Positions 50,463 through 60,138 of a stretch of 64,000 nt of DNA are shown here, in pieces. Position 1 is the stretch's first letter, and every line of letters begins with the position of its first letter. The notes under the pieces were generated by a model. That model searched no databases and had not been told where the DNA came from. It was given only the letters and a program-made list of their open reading frames with translations. The stretch is taken from contig NZ_JBQKUP010000032.1 of the NCBI RefSeq assembly GCF_052156535.1, forward strand, positions 320,116-384,115, read 5' to 3'. Source of the stretch: Nitrospira_E sp052156535 (lineage in GTDB: Bacteria; Nitrospirota; Nitrospiria; Nitrospirales; UBA8639). The translations under genes and the position numbers were made by a program.

Positions 50463-52364
50463 ATGCTCTACGCCTTAATTCCTCTCCTCCCACTCCTGGC
50501 CTTTGTCATCCTCGGGCTGTTCGGCCATTGGATCAAAGACCGAAGCCATTGGGTGGCCGTGCCTGCCGTCCTAGGGTCGTTCCTTCTTTCCATCATGGCG
50601 CTTGTCGACGTGTCGGGTGGTCAGACGCTTCAGATACCTCTCTATACGTGGGCGGATTCGGGAAATCTTCATATTGCCTTAGGGTTATTCATCGATCAGC
50701 TCACGGTCGCGATGTTGTTGCTTGTCACCATTGTGAGTTCGCTAGTCCATGTCTATACGATTGGCTACATGCATGGAGAGCCTGGCTACGCCAGATTTTT
50801 TAGCAATATCGCGCTCTTTACCTTTTCGATGTTGATGTTGGTGATGTCCGATAATTTCCTTCAACTGTTTGTTTTTTGGGAAGCCGTGGGTCTTTGCTCC
50901 TACCTGTTAATCGGCCATTGGTATGAGCGCGAGTCAGCCAGGGCATCGGCCACCAAAGCGTTTCTGGTGAATCGAGTCGGGGACTTCGGATTCATGTTGG
51001 GTATTCTGCTGGTCTTTATCACCTTCGGCAGTTTGCACTATCAGGAGGTGTTTCCTCAGTTGGATCAAAAGTCTGGTGACCTGGTGAATCTTCTTGGTTC
51101 TGTCGGAGGTCATTGGGAAATATCGGTGATGACCTTGATCTGCCTGTTGTTATTCGTTGGGGCGGTTGGAAAATCTGCTCAAGTGCCTCTACATGTGTGG
51201 TTGCCGGATGCAATGGAGGGTCCCACTCCGATATCAGCACTCATCCATGCCGCGACAATGGTGACAGCAGGAGTCTTTATGGTTGCCAGATTTGCTCCGT
51301 TATTTAACCTTTCTCCCGTGGCTATGGATGTGGTGGCAGTGGTGGGTGGAGCCACGATGTTTATTGGCGCGACCATCGCGTTGACGCAAACCGATATCAA
51401 ACGGGTTGTGGCCTATTCCACGCTCAGTCAACTCGGCTACATGATGATGGCTTGTGGGCTGGGTGGCTATATTGCCGGAATGTATCATCTTCTGACCCAT
51501 GGTGCATTTAAGGCCTTGTTATTCCTCGGGTGTGGGTCGGTGATTATTGCTCTTCATCATGAACAAGATATGAAACATATGGGTGGACTCAAGGATAAGC
51601 TGCCCGTGACGTATTGGACCTTTCTCATTGGGGCTCTGGCGCTGTCCGGTTTTCCTCTCACTGCGGGATATTTCAGTAAAGATGAATTACTCCTGGCTGC
51701 CTGGATGGCTAGTGGCCTTGGTAAAGTTCTGGCCGTCTTAGGATTGCTGACGGCTCTCATGACGGCTTTTTACAGTTTTCGATTGGTGTTTGTGACATTT
51801 TGGGGAGAATCCCGAGTGGATCCTCACCATGCCAAGCATGTGCATGAACCGTCAAAAGCGATGACGTTTCCTCTTCTGATTCTTGCCGTGCTGAGTATTC
51901 TCGCAGGGTACATCGGAATTCCAGAATTTTTGGCTCCCGCATTTCCCGCTGCCGAGGGTGGTGGAGGTCATCACGAAGGATCTGCGTCCATGGGCATTAT
52001 GGTGACGGCTACCGCAATGGGCCTGTTAGGGATTGCGGGCGCCTATTGGGTCTATGTCAAGTCGCCGGGCTTGCCGGACCGTTTGGCAAATCAGTGGCGA
52101 TCGCTGTATCAGTTCTCTTTGAATAAATGGTTTGTGGATGAAGCCTATGACCGGACCGTGGTCATGCCAACATTGAATCTTGCGGATCGGTTATGGAAAC
52201 GGGTGGATATTGCGGTGATTGATGGTGCGGTCAATGGAGTGGCGCGAGCCGTGGCCTGGGGAGGATGGGTGACGCGAAGACTTCAAAGCGGACAAGCACA
52301 GAATTATGCGCTGGCCATGACTGTCGGCGCGGCGGTTATTTTAGGTGCGATGATCTTTTATTAG
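50463..52364 (+). CDS. nuoL: NADH-quinone oxidoreductase subunit L
   Basis: The 633-residue antiporter-like subunit has the usual 14-helix core and the long lateral helix at the C-terminus. Signatures are FVFWEAVGLCSYLLIGHWYE, KSAQVPLHVWLPDAMEGPTPISALIHAATMV and HLLTHGAFKALLFLG. A His-rich loop (GGGGHHEGSAS) precedes the last part. It pumps protons at the tip of the membrane arm. Confidence 0.96.
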   Translation: MLYALIPLLPLLAFVILGLFGHWIKDRSHWVAVPAVLGSFLLSIMALVDVSGGQTLQIPLYTWADSGNLHIALGLFIDQLTVAMLLLVTIVSSLVHVYTIGYMHGEPGYARFFSNIALFTFSMLMLVMSDNFLQLFVFWEAVGLCSYLLIGHWYERESARASATKAFLVNRVGDFGFMLGILLVFITFGSLHYQEVFPQLDQKSGDLVNLLGSVGGHWEISVMTLICLLLFVGAVGKSAQVPLHVWLPDAMEGPTPISALIHAATMVTAGVFMVARFAPLFNLSPVAMDVVAVVGGATMFIGATIALTQTDIKRVVAYSTLSQLGYMMMACGLGGYIAGMYHLLTHGAFKALLFLGCGSVIIALHHEQDMKHMGGLKDKLPVTYWTFLIGALALSGFPLTAGYFSKDELLLAAWMASGLGKVLAVLGLLTALMTAFYSFRLVFVTFWGESRVDPHHAKHVHEPSKAMTFPLLILAVLSILAGYIGIPEFLAPAFPAAEGGGGHHEGSASMGIMVTATAMGLLGIAGAYWVYVKSPGLPDRLANQWRSLYQFSLNKWFVDEAYDRTVVMPTLNLADRLWKRVDIAVIDGAVNGVARAVAWGGWVTRRLQSGQAQNYALAMTVGAAVILGAMIFY

Positions 52365-52439
52365 TATGTATGGCCGAGCGTATGATGGGATTTTCGTGAT
52401 GGTTCAACAGACACCCGTATGGCAGGAGATCTTTCAATC

Positions 52440-54023
52440 GTGACTGAGATGATCATTCCCACAGGAGGGATTCCCTGGCTCACGATCGTGCTGATCCTCC
52501 CGCTGCTCGGAGTGGTCGCGGTCTTGCTCGCTCACGAGGCACTTTCACGGGCTATTGCGTTGACGGTCTCCATTTTGACCTTGCTGGTCTCATTGCCTCT
52601 GTGGGTTGCGTTCGACAATGCTCAGGCAGGCATGCAATTTGTGGAAAAGCATCTTTGGATCGATTCTCCCGCCATTCATTATTCACTGGGTGTGGATGGG
52701 ATCAGCATGCCGCTTGTCCTCTTAACCACCTTTCTCACTCCTCTTTGTATCCTTGTCTCCTGGACGTCGGTTCAAACCAGAATGAAAGAATTCCTGATCA
52801 GTCTGTTGGTGATGGAGACCGCGACGATCGGCGTGTTTGCGGCTTTGGATTTTGTGCTGTTTTATGTGTTTTGGGAAACCATGCTGATTCCCATGTATCT
52901 CCTGATTGGCGTCTGGGGTGGGCCGAACCGGGTCTATGCGGCGATCAAGTTTTTCCTGTATACCCTGGCCGGGAGTATCTTGCTCCTGGTAGCGATTCTG
53001 GTGCTGTTTTTTGAAGGTGGGCGAACCTTTGATATTTTGGCCTTAACGCACGCGTCCTATGCTCCTGGGTTGCAATCCCTCTTGTTCTGGGCCTTCTTTG
53101 CCGCGTTTGCGGTGAAAGTCCCCATGTTTCCTTTTCATACGTGGCTCCCTGACGCCCATGTTGAAGCCCCCACTGCCGGGAGCATCATTCTCGCAAGTGT
53201 CTTGCTCAAGATGGGAACCTATGGGTTTTTACGATTTTCCTTGCCCATGTTGCCTGATGCCTCGGTTGCGTATACCCCCTTCATCATGACCCTGTCGGTC
53301 ATCGCCATTATTTATGGCGCCTATATGGCGTTAGCGCAATCGGACCTCAAGAAACTTATTGCCTATTCCAGTGTCAGTCACATGGGGTTTGTCACCCTGG
53401 GAATCTTTGCGTTAAATGCCCAGGGTATTGAAGGTGCAATCCTTCAGATGATCAACCATGGCATTACGACCGGCGCGCTCTTTATGTGTGTGGGCATCAT
53501 TTACGAACGGACGCATAGCCGACAAATTACCGATAATGGCGGGTTGGCGAACGCAATGCCCAAATACGCAACATTTTTTGTGATTTTTGCGTTGTCGTCG
53601 GTTGGCCTTCCAGGCATGAACAGTTTTGTCGGAGAATTTTTAGTCCTGGTTGGCACCTTTGCCTGGAGCAAACTGACAGGTACTCTCGCGGCTTTGGGGA
53701 TTATTTTGGCTGCCGCCTATATTTTGTATTTGGTGCAACGGATGATCTATGGGCCGGCCTCTCCGCAGATGCTCCCCAAATTAACTGATTTGAATGTCCG
53801 TGAATTCGGCATGCTGGTTCCGTTGGTGGTGTTGGTATTTTGGATCGGACTCTATCCGAAACCCTTGTTGGATGTGATGCATGTGAGCGTGGAGCGGGTC
53901 ATCGCGTCTCAATCCACATCAGTCGTGGTTCAGGGGGGGGGAGATGGCCGAGGTCACACCCTGGCGATGACGGCCGAGCCATCCCGGCATCGGCTCATCA
54001 TGAAGGGTGATGTTGCCCCATGA
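52440..54023 (+). CDS. nuoM: NADH-quinone oxidoreductase subunit M
   Basis: An antiporter-like proton-pumping subunit of about 527 residues with FYVFWETMLIPMYLLIGVWGG, KVPMFPFHTWLPDAHVEAPTAGS and YSSVSHMGFV. A GTG at 52440 has AGGAG at suitable spacing and is preferred; the ATG at 52419 has no ribosome site. The C-terminal tail (about 25 residues, Gly/His-rich) is longer than usual. It overlaps nuoN by 4 bases. Confidence 0.95.
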   Translation: MTEMIIPTGGIPWLTIVLILPLLGVVAVLLAHEALSRAIALTVSILTLLVSLPLWVAFDNAQAGMQFVEKHLWIDSPAIHYSLGVDGISMPLVLLTTFLTPLCILVSWTSVQTRMKEFLISLLVMETATIGVFAALDFVLFYVFWETMLIPMYLLIGVWGGPNRVYAAIKFFLYTLAGSILLLVAILVLFFEGGRTFDILALTHASYAPGLQSLLFWAFFAAFAVKVPMFPFHTWLPDAHVEAPTAGSIILASVLLKMGTYGFLRFSLPMLPDASVAYTPFIMTLSVIAIIYGAYMALAQSDLKKLIAYSSVSHMGFVTLGIFALNAQGIEGAILQMINHGITTGALFMCVGIIYERTHSRQITDNGGLANAMPKYATFFVIFALSSVGLPGMNSFVGEFLVLVGTFAWSKLTGTLAALGIILAAAYILYLVQRMIYGPASPQMLPKLTDLNVREFGMLVPLVVLVFWIGLYPKPLLDVMHVSVERVIASQSTSVVVQGGGDGRGHTLAMTAEPSRHRLIMKGDVAP

Positions 54024-55501
54024 CGCTTCCTCTCGCCGATCTTGTTCTCATTCTTCCTGAATTGCTCATTGTGGGCATGGCCTGTCTGATTCTCGTTCTT
54101 GATCCCATTACGCCTGCACACAAAAAAGATCTCCTGGCCTGGATGAGTCTCGGCATTCTGGTAGTCGGCAGCGTGGTGACGGTGACCGGGTTTGGTGACC
54201 GGGTGATGGCCTTCAGTGATTTAGTGGTCGTGGATTCGTATGCCGTATTTTGGAAAATGTTGCTGTATCTTGTGAGTGGTCTGACCATTTTACTGTCAAT
54301 GGGGTACCTCAAAGAGGAAAAGATCCAACTTGCGGAATACTACGCATTTGTCCTGTTGGCCTTGACCGGCATGATGGTGATGGTATCGGGGGCTGATTTG
54401 CTCACGATCTATCTGGGAATCGAACTGATGTCGATTACCCTCTATATTATGGCCGGGTTCAAGCGATTTGAGCTGCGGTCAATCGAATCTTCGGCTAAAT
54501 ATTTTGTGTTGGGAGCCTTTTCCTCAGGAATTTTGCTCTATGGGATTTCGATTATTTTCGGTGTCACTGGAAGTACGCGGCTGGTGGAAATCGCAGCGGT
54601 GGTTAATGGGCGCGGGATCGATGACCCGTTGGTTTTTATTTCGCTCATGCTGCTGATCGTGGGATTTGGATTTAAAGTTGCGGCAGTGCCTTTTCATATG
54701 TGGACGCCTGATGTGTATGAAGGGGCCCCGACGTCTGTGACGGCGTTTATGGCGGTGGCTTCCAAGGCGGCCAGCTTTGCCGCGTTCCTTCGTGTTCTTC
54801 TGGAAGCCTTCGGTGGAATCAAACCGGATTGGAATCTGTTGATCCTGGTTATCTGTATTATCACGGTGGCCCTTGGCAATCTTGTGGCCATTGTTCAGAC
54901 CAACGTGAAACGGATGCTGGCCTATTCCAGCATTGCCCATGCGGGTTATGCATTGATTGGTGTCGTGGTCGCCGGGTGGGCCGGGATAGAAGGGGCGGTT
55001 TCGTCTCAGGGCGTTTCGAGCCTGATGCTCTATCTGGCCATTTATTCGTTTATGACGATAGGGGCATTTTCCATGGTGGCCATTTTGCGGAAGGGTGGCC
55101 TCGAAGGCGAGGAAATAGAAGACTTCACCGGATTGGCCAAGCGACATAAGGGTGGCGCGTTTCTCATGTTGGTGTTTATGGTGTCGTTGGCGGGTATTCC
55201 TCCCACCGCCGGGTTCATTGGGAAGCTGTATCTTTTCATGGCGGCGGTTAATGCCGGGTTGGCATGGCTGGCAATCATTGGATTAATCTTTGCCGCCATT
55301 TCAGCTTTTTTCTATTTGCGCATTGTCATGGTGATGTATATGCGTGAGCCATCTTCCGAACAGGAATTGCATACGCGATTGGTCCTTTCTCCCCAGGTAT
55401 CGTTTGTGTTGGCCTGCGCCGTTGCCGGTGTGGTTTTGCTCGGGATCTTTCCAGGTCCGCTGGTTTCGGTTGCAGAACTTTCCTCTCTCTCCCTGAAATA
55501 A
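54020..55501 (+). CDS. nuoN: NADH-quinone oxidoreductase subunit N
   Basis: The 493-residue protein is the last antiporter-like pumping subunit. It shows YLGIELMSITLYIMAGFKR, KVAAVPFHMWTPDVYEGAPTSVTAFMA and AYSSIAHAGYALIG. It ends the operon; a short palindrome (TTGTCGG-G-CCGACAA) at 55540-55554 may help end convergent transcripts. Confidence 0.96.
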   Translation: MTLPLADLVLILPELLIVGMACLILVLDPITPAHKKDLLAWMSLGILVVGSVVTVTGFGDRVMAFSDLVVVDSYAVFWKMLLYLVSGLTILLSMGYLKEEKIQLAEYYAFVLLALTGMMVMVSGADLLTIYLGIELMSITLYIMAGFKRFELRSIESSAKYFVLGAFSSGILLYGISIIFGVTGSTRLVEIAAVVNGRGIDDPLVFISLMLLIVGFGFKVAAVPFHMWTPDVYEGAPTSVTAFMAVASKAASFAAFLRVLLEAFGGIKPDWNLLILVICIITVALGNLVAIVQTNVKRMLAYSSIAHAGYALIGVVVAGWAGIEGAVSSQGVSSLMLYLAIYSFMTIGAFSMVAILRKGGLEGEEIEDFTGLAKRHKGGAFLMLVFMVSLAGIPPTAGFIGKLYLFMAAVNAGLAWLAIIGLIFAAISAFFYLRIVMVMYMREPSSEQELHTRLVLSPQVSFVLACAVAGVVLLGIFPGPLVSVAELSSLSLK

Positions 55502-55556
55502 CTCTCGGTTGTACTAATCAACTTCTGTCTTTCGGTTTGTTGTCGGGCCGACAAGA

Positions 55557-56435
55557 TTAGTCCGTTTGACCGAAACCTAATACGACAACTCCGATCATCA
55601 TTAAGACTGCACCGACTAACCGCTCCCATACGTATTTTTCCTTCAAAAATAAATATCCCCACATGACGGCGAAGAGAATACTCGATCGCTTTATGGCGAT
55701 GACAGAAGGAACCGGTCCCAGACTGAGAGCGGTATTGTGAACGAGGAGGCCTATGGTCTGAAAGAGGCCGACGAGCAAAAGGATGCTGAGAGTGGTCCGG
55801 CGAGGAGCGGCAATATTCTGTGCCGGCAGGAATCGTAGCAAGAACACAAATCCGATCGTCATCACGCTGGAAATGGAGAGGCTCCAAAAGAGAGGAGAGG
55901 AATTCTGCACGCCGATTTTGTCAAAATTCGACGTGAGGCTATATATGAACGCCACGGAAAGCATTCGCCTTGGACCCGGTTCCCGGAAGATTGCCAACAA
56001 TGGCGCAAGGAGACCATGGTGTATTGACTGAATGTGTAGGACATACGCTCCCCCCACAATACAGAAGATGCCCACGATATCCTGTGTCGTTGGGATATCC
56101 CCGACCAGGAAAGGTGAGGTGATCAATAAAAAAAGAGGAGTAAAGGAAACGAAGGGAATGGCCAGGGACAGATCAGAACTTTGTAAGGCCCTCATGAATT
56201 GGAACAGGGCCATGATATTCAATGTTCCTCCAATGAGCAGTGCCCACCCATACCTGGGGCCCAGCAAAGGGACTGAATTCGTGAACAGTACAATGCTCAG
56301 AAGTATGGGAATGGGAGTCGCACCAGCGGCTAAAGCCACCAGTTGAGGGGAGACGGATCGCAATCCCCGCTTACTCAGTAGGTCTTTCAGGGATTCGCTG
56401 AGTGCCGCCAACAGAGCAAGGTATATCCAACTCAT
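55557..56435 (-). CDS. EamA/DMT-family membrane transporter
   Basis: The 292-residue protein has ten predicted membrane helices in two repeated EamA halves (RALQSSDLSLAIPFVSFTPL in the first, NTALSLGPVPSVIAIKRSSI in the second). Such drug/metabolite transporters move small solutes; the substrate cannot be read. It is convergent with nuoN and probably independent of it. Confidence 0.85.
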   Translation of the reverse strand: MSWIYLALLAALSESLKDLLSKRGLRSVSPQLVALAAGATPIPILLSIVLFTNSVPLLGPRYGWALLIGGTLNIMALFQFMRALQSSDLSLAIPFVSFTPLFLLITSPFLVGDIPTTQDIVGIFCIVGGAYVLHIQSIHHGLLAPLLAIFREPGPRRMLSVAFIYSLTSNFDKIGVQNSSPLFWSLSISSVMTIGFVFLLRFLPAQNIAAPRRTTLSILLLVGLFQTIGLLVHNTALSLGPVPSVIAIKRSSILFAVMWGYLFLKEKYVWERLVGAVLMMIGVVVLGFGQTD

Positions 56436-56705
56436 GCAGGGAATACCGATTTCGACTTTTCATCACCAGGAAATTTTTTGATAGCTGTTCGGTGACTGGA
56501 TCCTCTCCCGGAAGCGGAAATTTCTGGATTTTCCAAGGTATGTTTTAGATCCTCGCAATCGTTTAAGTGGACTTTTGTTAAATGTACAAACAAGAGAAAA
56601 ATGGACTCTGGAGACTCCAAAAATCCGGTTTGCACAATCTAAGATTTCCTAACGTTTCAGAAATAAGAAGAGAAAGACTCCCAGGACTTAGGACAATGAG
56701 TTTAA

Positions 56706-57173
56706 TTACAGGATAGACGCTTGATTCATGAATTCGATGAGACATTTGTAAGTGTTTGCCGGATCAGCAGAACTAGGTTTTTCCCACCTTTTCCCGTGGG
56801 CGACCCAATGCCTATAACTGCAGAGACGTTGGACGTTATTGTAAGTAGGTGTTGAAACCTGGCTCTCATATTGTTTGATGGCATCGTTCAGGCCGCTATA
56901 ACCATCTTTGCTCGATGCTTTTATTGGCAGGGGTGTTACGAGATGGTAGAAAACTAGTTTCTCAAATCCGGAGAGTAGGGAAAGGATCGTGGAATCAGAC
57001 TGCTCTTCTTTGCTAAAAGCAAGAAGTTCCTGAGCCTCATTCGGAGATTTACCGAAGAAGATCGTATTGTGGAATGTTTTTCCTTTTGTTGATTTGGCAA
57101 GTAAGTCGCCAACTATATTCAGGCAATCAATGGAGGCCTGATAAGCGTGGAGGATTGCTTCAAGATCATTCAC
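56706..57173 (-). CDS. HEPN-like domain protein, second gene of a two-gene cassette
   Basis: The 155-residue protein is mostly helical and carries RLCSYRHWVAHGKRW, with R121-x4-H126. This matches the R-x(4-6)-H motif of HEPN ribonucleases, which are toxins in many toxin-antitoxin and defence systems. It overlaps the upstream gene by 4 bases, so the pair is coupled. The DNA is AT-richer than the core genes around it, hinting at acquisition. Activity is not proved; HEPN folds also occur as non-catalytic partners. Confidence 0.6.
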   Translation of the reverse strand: MNDLEAILHAYQASIDCLNIVGDLLAKSTKGKTFHNTIFFGKSPNEAQELLAFSKEEQSDSTILSLLSGFEKLVFYHLVTPLPIKASSKDGYSGLNDAIKQYESQVSTPTYNNVQRLCSYRHWVAHGKRWEKPSSADPANTYKCLIEFMNQASIL

Positions 57174-57610
57174 GCTAGAACGCGTTTGAGGAGATCAGTA
57201 AAGATTGTTTCAGTTAATTCACGGAATTCAGATGGTCTCGTTCCAGACCCATGTACCCACTTGTCCTGGTCAGCCAGGTATAGGAACATAAAAGTTCCTT
57301 TTGTAGTCACCATATCTACTCGACCATCTGCGCCAATTATTGTTGCACCAATTGGCTTTAAAATAATTGTTTTGTGATCCACTTTCAGTGTTAGGCGAGG
57401 AACCTGCATTGTGCCAAGGCTTTCTTCAATATGATTTACCTGCTGAATGCTTATCTCGATCAAATTTTCCTTTTCCGCTTCTGCAAGCCATGATCGAATT
57501 TTTTTAAACAGCTTGTCCAGAGCCGATAGCCATACTTTTTGGCGTTGTGCGCGCTCTTCAGGATTCTCAGCTGCTTTTTGTTTTCGGAGGAATTCACTTA
57601 AGGTTTCCAT
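57170..57610 (-). CDS. Hypothetical protein, first gene of the HEPN cassette
   Basis: The 146-residue protein has a charged helical first part (KQKAAENPEERAQRQKVWLS to SWLAEAEKENLIEISIQQ) and a beta-rich second part (RLTLKVDHKTIILKPIGATI, FMFLYLADQDKWVHG). GGGAG lies 8 bases before the ATG. I do not recognise it. Its position before a coupled HEPN-like gene suggests an antitoxin or partner role, but that is inference. Confidence 0.5.
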   Translation of the reverse strand: METLSEFLRKQKAAENPEERAQRQKVWLSALDKLFKKIRSWLAEAEKENLIEISIQQVNHIEESLGTMQVPRLTLKVDHKTIILKPIGATIIGADGRVDMVTTKGTFMFLYLADQDKWVHGSGTRPSEFRELTETIFTDLLKRVLA

Positions 57611-57751
57611 TCAAATACTCCCAATATATTTATACCACTTTATACAACCAAAATCCAAAACAAGGTCACACCCCTTAAATTAAGAAAAATCAGGGAAATA
57701 ATACGTGCTTGCAGATGTTGTGCTGAGCACGATTTCTGATCTGAGATTGCT

Positions 57752-58555
57752 TTAGCAATCACTGCAAGAATGGGAGTTAGAGGTGTGTGGACAGTGCTGG
57801 AAGACTTCCTGTAGAGCCGCATACAGTTGACCGAATGTGGCAGACGTGGAGCTGTGGAGTGGTTGGGAGGGAAGAGAGCAGGTGGCTCCACGTGACAGCA
57901 GATAGTGAGTCAGCTTCCGTTGGCCGGAGAGAGCGGCGGAATGGAGGGGCGTGATGCCAATGGCATTGGTGGCATCGATCGGCGCGCCGGAATCCAGAAG
58001 TAGGCGAGTCATGTCGGCATCTCCGGTTTGTGCGGCGATGTGCAGCGCAGTCCAGCCTTCCTTAAATGAGGATTGGACCGTTGCGCCGCGAGCTAACAGA
58101 AAAGCCGCCATCCGGTGGTGATGCTCTTGCACGGCAATGTGGAGGGGCGTGATGTTTCCTTCAAAGCCATCTACGGGCGCACCGTGCTGGAGGAGGAGAT
58201 CGGCGATATCCACATGTCCTCCCTTCGCGGCGAAATGGAGAGGTGTCCATTCAGACTGATAAATCGCCTCAGGGTCTGCTCCTTTTTGTAACAGAAGACG
58301 AGTAATCGTAAATTGCCCGGATCTTGCGGAAAAATGGAGAGGCGTCGCTCCTTGTGGTGTGCGCAGATTGACATCGGATCCTTGAACGACCAGCTTCTGA
58401 ACCAGGGGCAAATTCCGATTTTGGATGGCTTGAAGAAGATCGGGTTCTTGGGAAAAGGAGAAGGTGTTCCACTCTGACGCCAATGCATAGGACAGAAGAA
58501 TGCCAATACCTATCACCACATATTTGACTACGGTGAATTCACGCGACGGCGGCAT
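57752..58555 (-). CDS. Membrane-anchored ankyrin-repeat protein
   Basis: An N-terminal helix (VVKYVVIGIGILLSYALA) anchors or exports the protein. Residues about 40-230 are roughly six ankyrin repeats, seen in TPLHFSARSGQ, TPLHFAAKGGH, TPLHIAVQEHH, TALHIAAQTGD and TPLHSAALSGQ. The C-terminus is Cys- and His-containing (FQHCPHTSNSHSCSDC). Ankyrin repeats mediate protein binding; the partner is unknown. It is a single gene. Confidence 0.82.
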   Translation of the reverse strand: MPPSREFTVVKYVVIGIGILLSYALASEWNTFSFSQEPDLLQAIQNRNLPLVQKLVVQGSDVNLRTPQGATPLHFSARSGQFTITRLLLQKGADPEAIYQSEWTPLHFAAKGGHVDIADLLLQHGAPVDGFEGNITPLHIAVQEHHHRMAAFLLARGATVQSSFKEGWTALHIAAQTGDADMTRLLLDSGAPIDATNAIGITPLHSAALSGQRKLTHYLLSRGATCSLPSQPLHSSTSATFGQLYAALQEVFQHCPHTSNSHSCSDC

Positions 58556-58918
58556 GAGAGAAAGATTTCCTTGCTTGAAAGATGAATGGAAACGGCATCA
58601 GGAGTCGCCCAATGTGCATTAAGATGTAGCGAACGTCAAAGTGGCTGCCTACGCCATTCCCCATTTGAAGGGGTGCGTTTCCCACGCTCTTTTTGTGGTG
58701 CTTGTGGATTGCGTGGGGAATCTATGCTGCAAAAATTACAAGTGATTTTTGGAAATCCTGAAAGAGCTGAGTAGGTCAGATCCAGTATTCACGAATGGGT
58801 AGGGGTACGGACAACGCTGTCAATTCTTGACGAACAAAAAAAACAGGGATTTGAGGAAGTGGGGAAGAGAGGAGCTATGGATTATGAGGATACGGCGGGT
58901 GAGACAGGAGCGCGGAAT
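58556..58918. other. Intergenic region, nothing supported
   Basis: A 62-codon open frame at 58586 on the plus strand has no recognisable product and poor start context. No repeat or RNA was seen. Confidence 0.35.
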
Positions 58919-59575
58919 CTATGAGGCTGCGCTTGTTAAAGCAGAGTCCTTTGTCGGCTGTTCTGTGTCATCCTGGTCCGATCCCATCTGAAGACACGCG
59001 AGCTGGTCGGCTTGTAGTATGAGTCCATTCAAAACCTTGTGCCAATGTGTTGCCGTATCTAAGGATTTTTCAAAGAGAATGCCCCCTTCTTTGGTTTCCA
59101 TATTGAGGAAATTCACAACATGGAACGGTTCGTCTTCATCGTGAATCCACACCATGAGGTCGATACGCTGGTTGTCCTTTTGGGAAGGGGAATTCTGCCA
59201 ACTTTTGATGAGTCTTTCCGCGTTTGGGTGCATGAGTTCTTGAAATGAAATGAGAGATTTTGGGAAAGTTCGTAACGTTTCCCTAAGGACTTCTCCATTT
59301 TTCACTAAGAACGAACCGACCAGGCTTGAAATATGAATCAATCGTGGAGGGACAGCAGCACTATGTAACAGGCAAATTTTGAGCGTTTGGTCGTTGACAG
59401 CAATGCCTCCAACGCCATCGGTACCCATGAACATTTGTGATGGAATGAAGCTCGTGCCCTGGATCCGGGTTTCTTCTTTTTTATTTTTCGTTTTAGGGCT
59501 CAGGCTTACTGTGAGCATAATGGCACCGAGTGCAAGATATACCACCAACACCATGAACATCAGGGCGAAATCCAT
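58919..59575 (-). CDS. Hypothetical single-pass membrane protein
   Basis: A 218-residue protein with one N-terminal helix (FALMFMVLVVYLALGAIMLTV) and a soluble domain of mixed structure. AAGGA lies 7 bases before the ATG. Two segments are notable, GGIAVNDQTLKICLLHSAAV and IDLMVWIHDEDEPFHVVNFL, but I know no family. The C-terminus is acidic. It is a single gene. Confidence 0.55.
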   Translation of the reverse strand: MDFALMFMVLVVYLALGAIMLTVSLSPKTKNKKEETRIQGTSFIPSQMFMGTDGVGGIAVNDQTLKICLLHSAAVPPRLIHISSLVGSFLVKNGEVLRETLRTFPKSLISFQELMHPNAERLIKSWQNSPSQKDNQRIDLMVWIHDEDEPFHVVNFLNMETKEGGILFEKSLDTATHWHKVLNGLILQADQLACLQMGSDQDDTEQPTKDSALTSAAS

Positions 59576-60138
59576 CGATGAATCCTTATGACTGTGAGAG
59601 TTCTTACCGTGCTGTTAACAGATCGAAACGGGATATGACTCGTGAGTATGGTGAAATTTTGCTTGTCGCCTTAAGCCACAGGTGGCGTTCCCCGGCCAGA
59701 ATATGGGAGAACATGCAGCGATCCCCTGGTACTCATGGCTCTCCTTTTCGCGTACCATGTGATGAGAAAATTTTTTATCGAAACCAAAAAGACAGAGGGG
59801 GTGTCCAAAATGATGGTACTGCCATTATTTCGAACCGGCTTTCAATATGTTATTTCGGCAGAATCGGAATTTGGCTTTATGGGTGTATGAAGAAATATGT
59901 TGTGGATGAAAATAAGCCTCTTCCTAATGCGAGGTTTAAAAGAAAATGAGGGTGCTGAAACATCAAAACTTCGAGATTCGCAAAAGAAAATCTCGCTGGT
60001 GTGGACTAGGGGAACGAGCAGAAATAGGGTGCTGGTCCTTGGGGCATGATCTTCAGGATTCGTTGAAGTTCCTCAGGTCATTTGCTAAGCTGACTTTCCT
60101 TTTTTACCCATCAACGAAGACGCGTGGCAGGAGAACAC
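59576..60138. other. Intergenic region upstream of purH
   Basis: It probably holds the purH promoter. A plus-strand open frame of 123 codons from 59578 lacks a ribosome site and any family resemblance, so it is not called. No purine riboswitch-like structure was recognised. Confidence 0.35.

Noticed and set aside
58586..58774. 62-codon Cys-containing open frame
   Set aside because: Composition and start context give no support.
59578..59949. 123-codon plus-strand open frame upstream of purH
   Set aside because: There is no ribosome site and no family resemblance.
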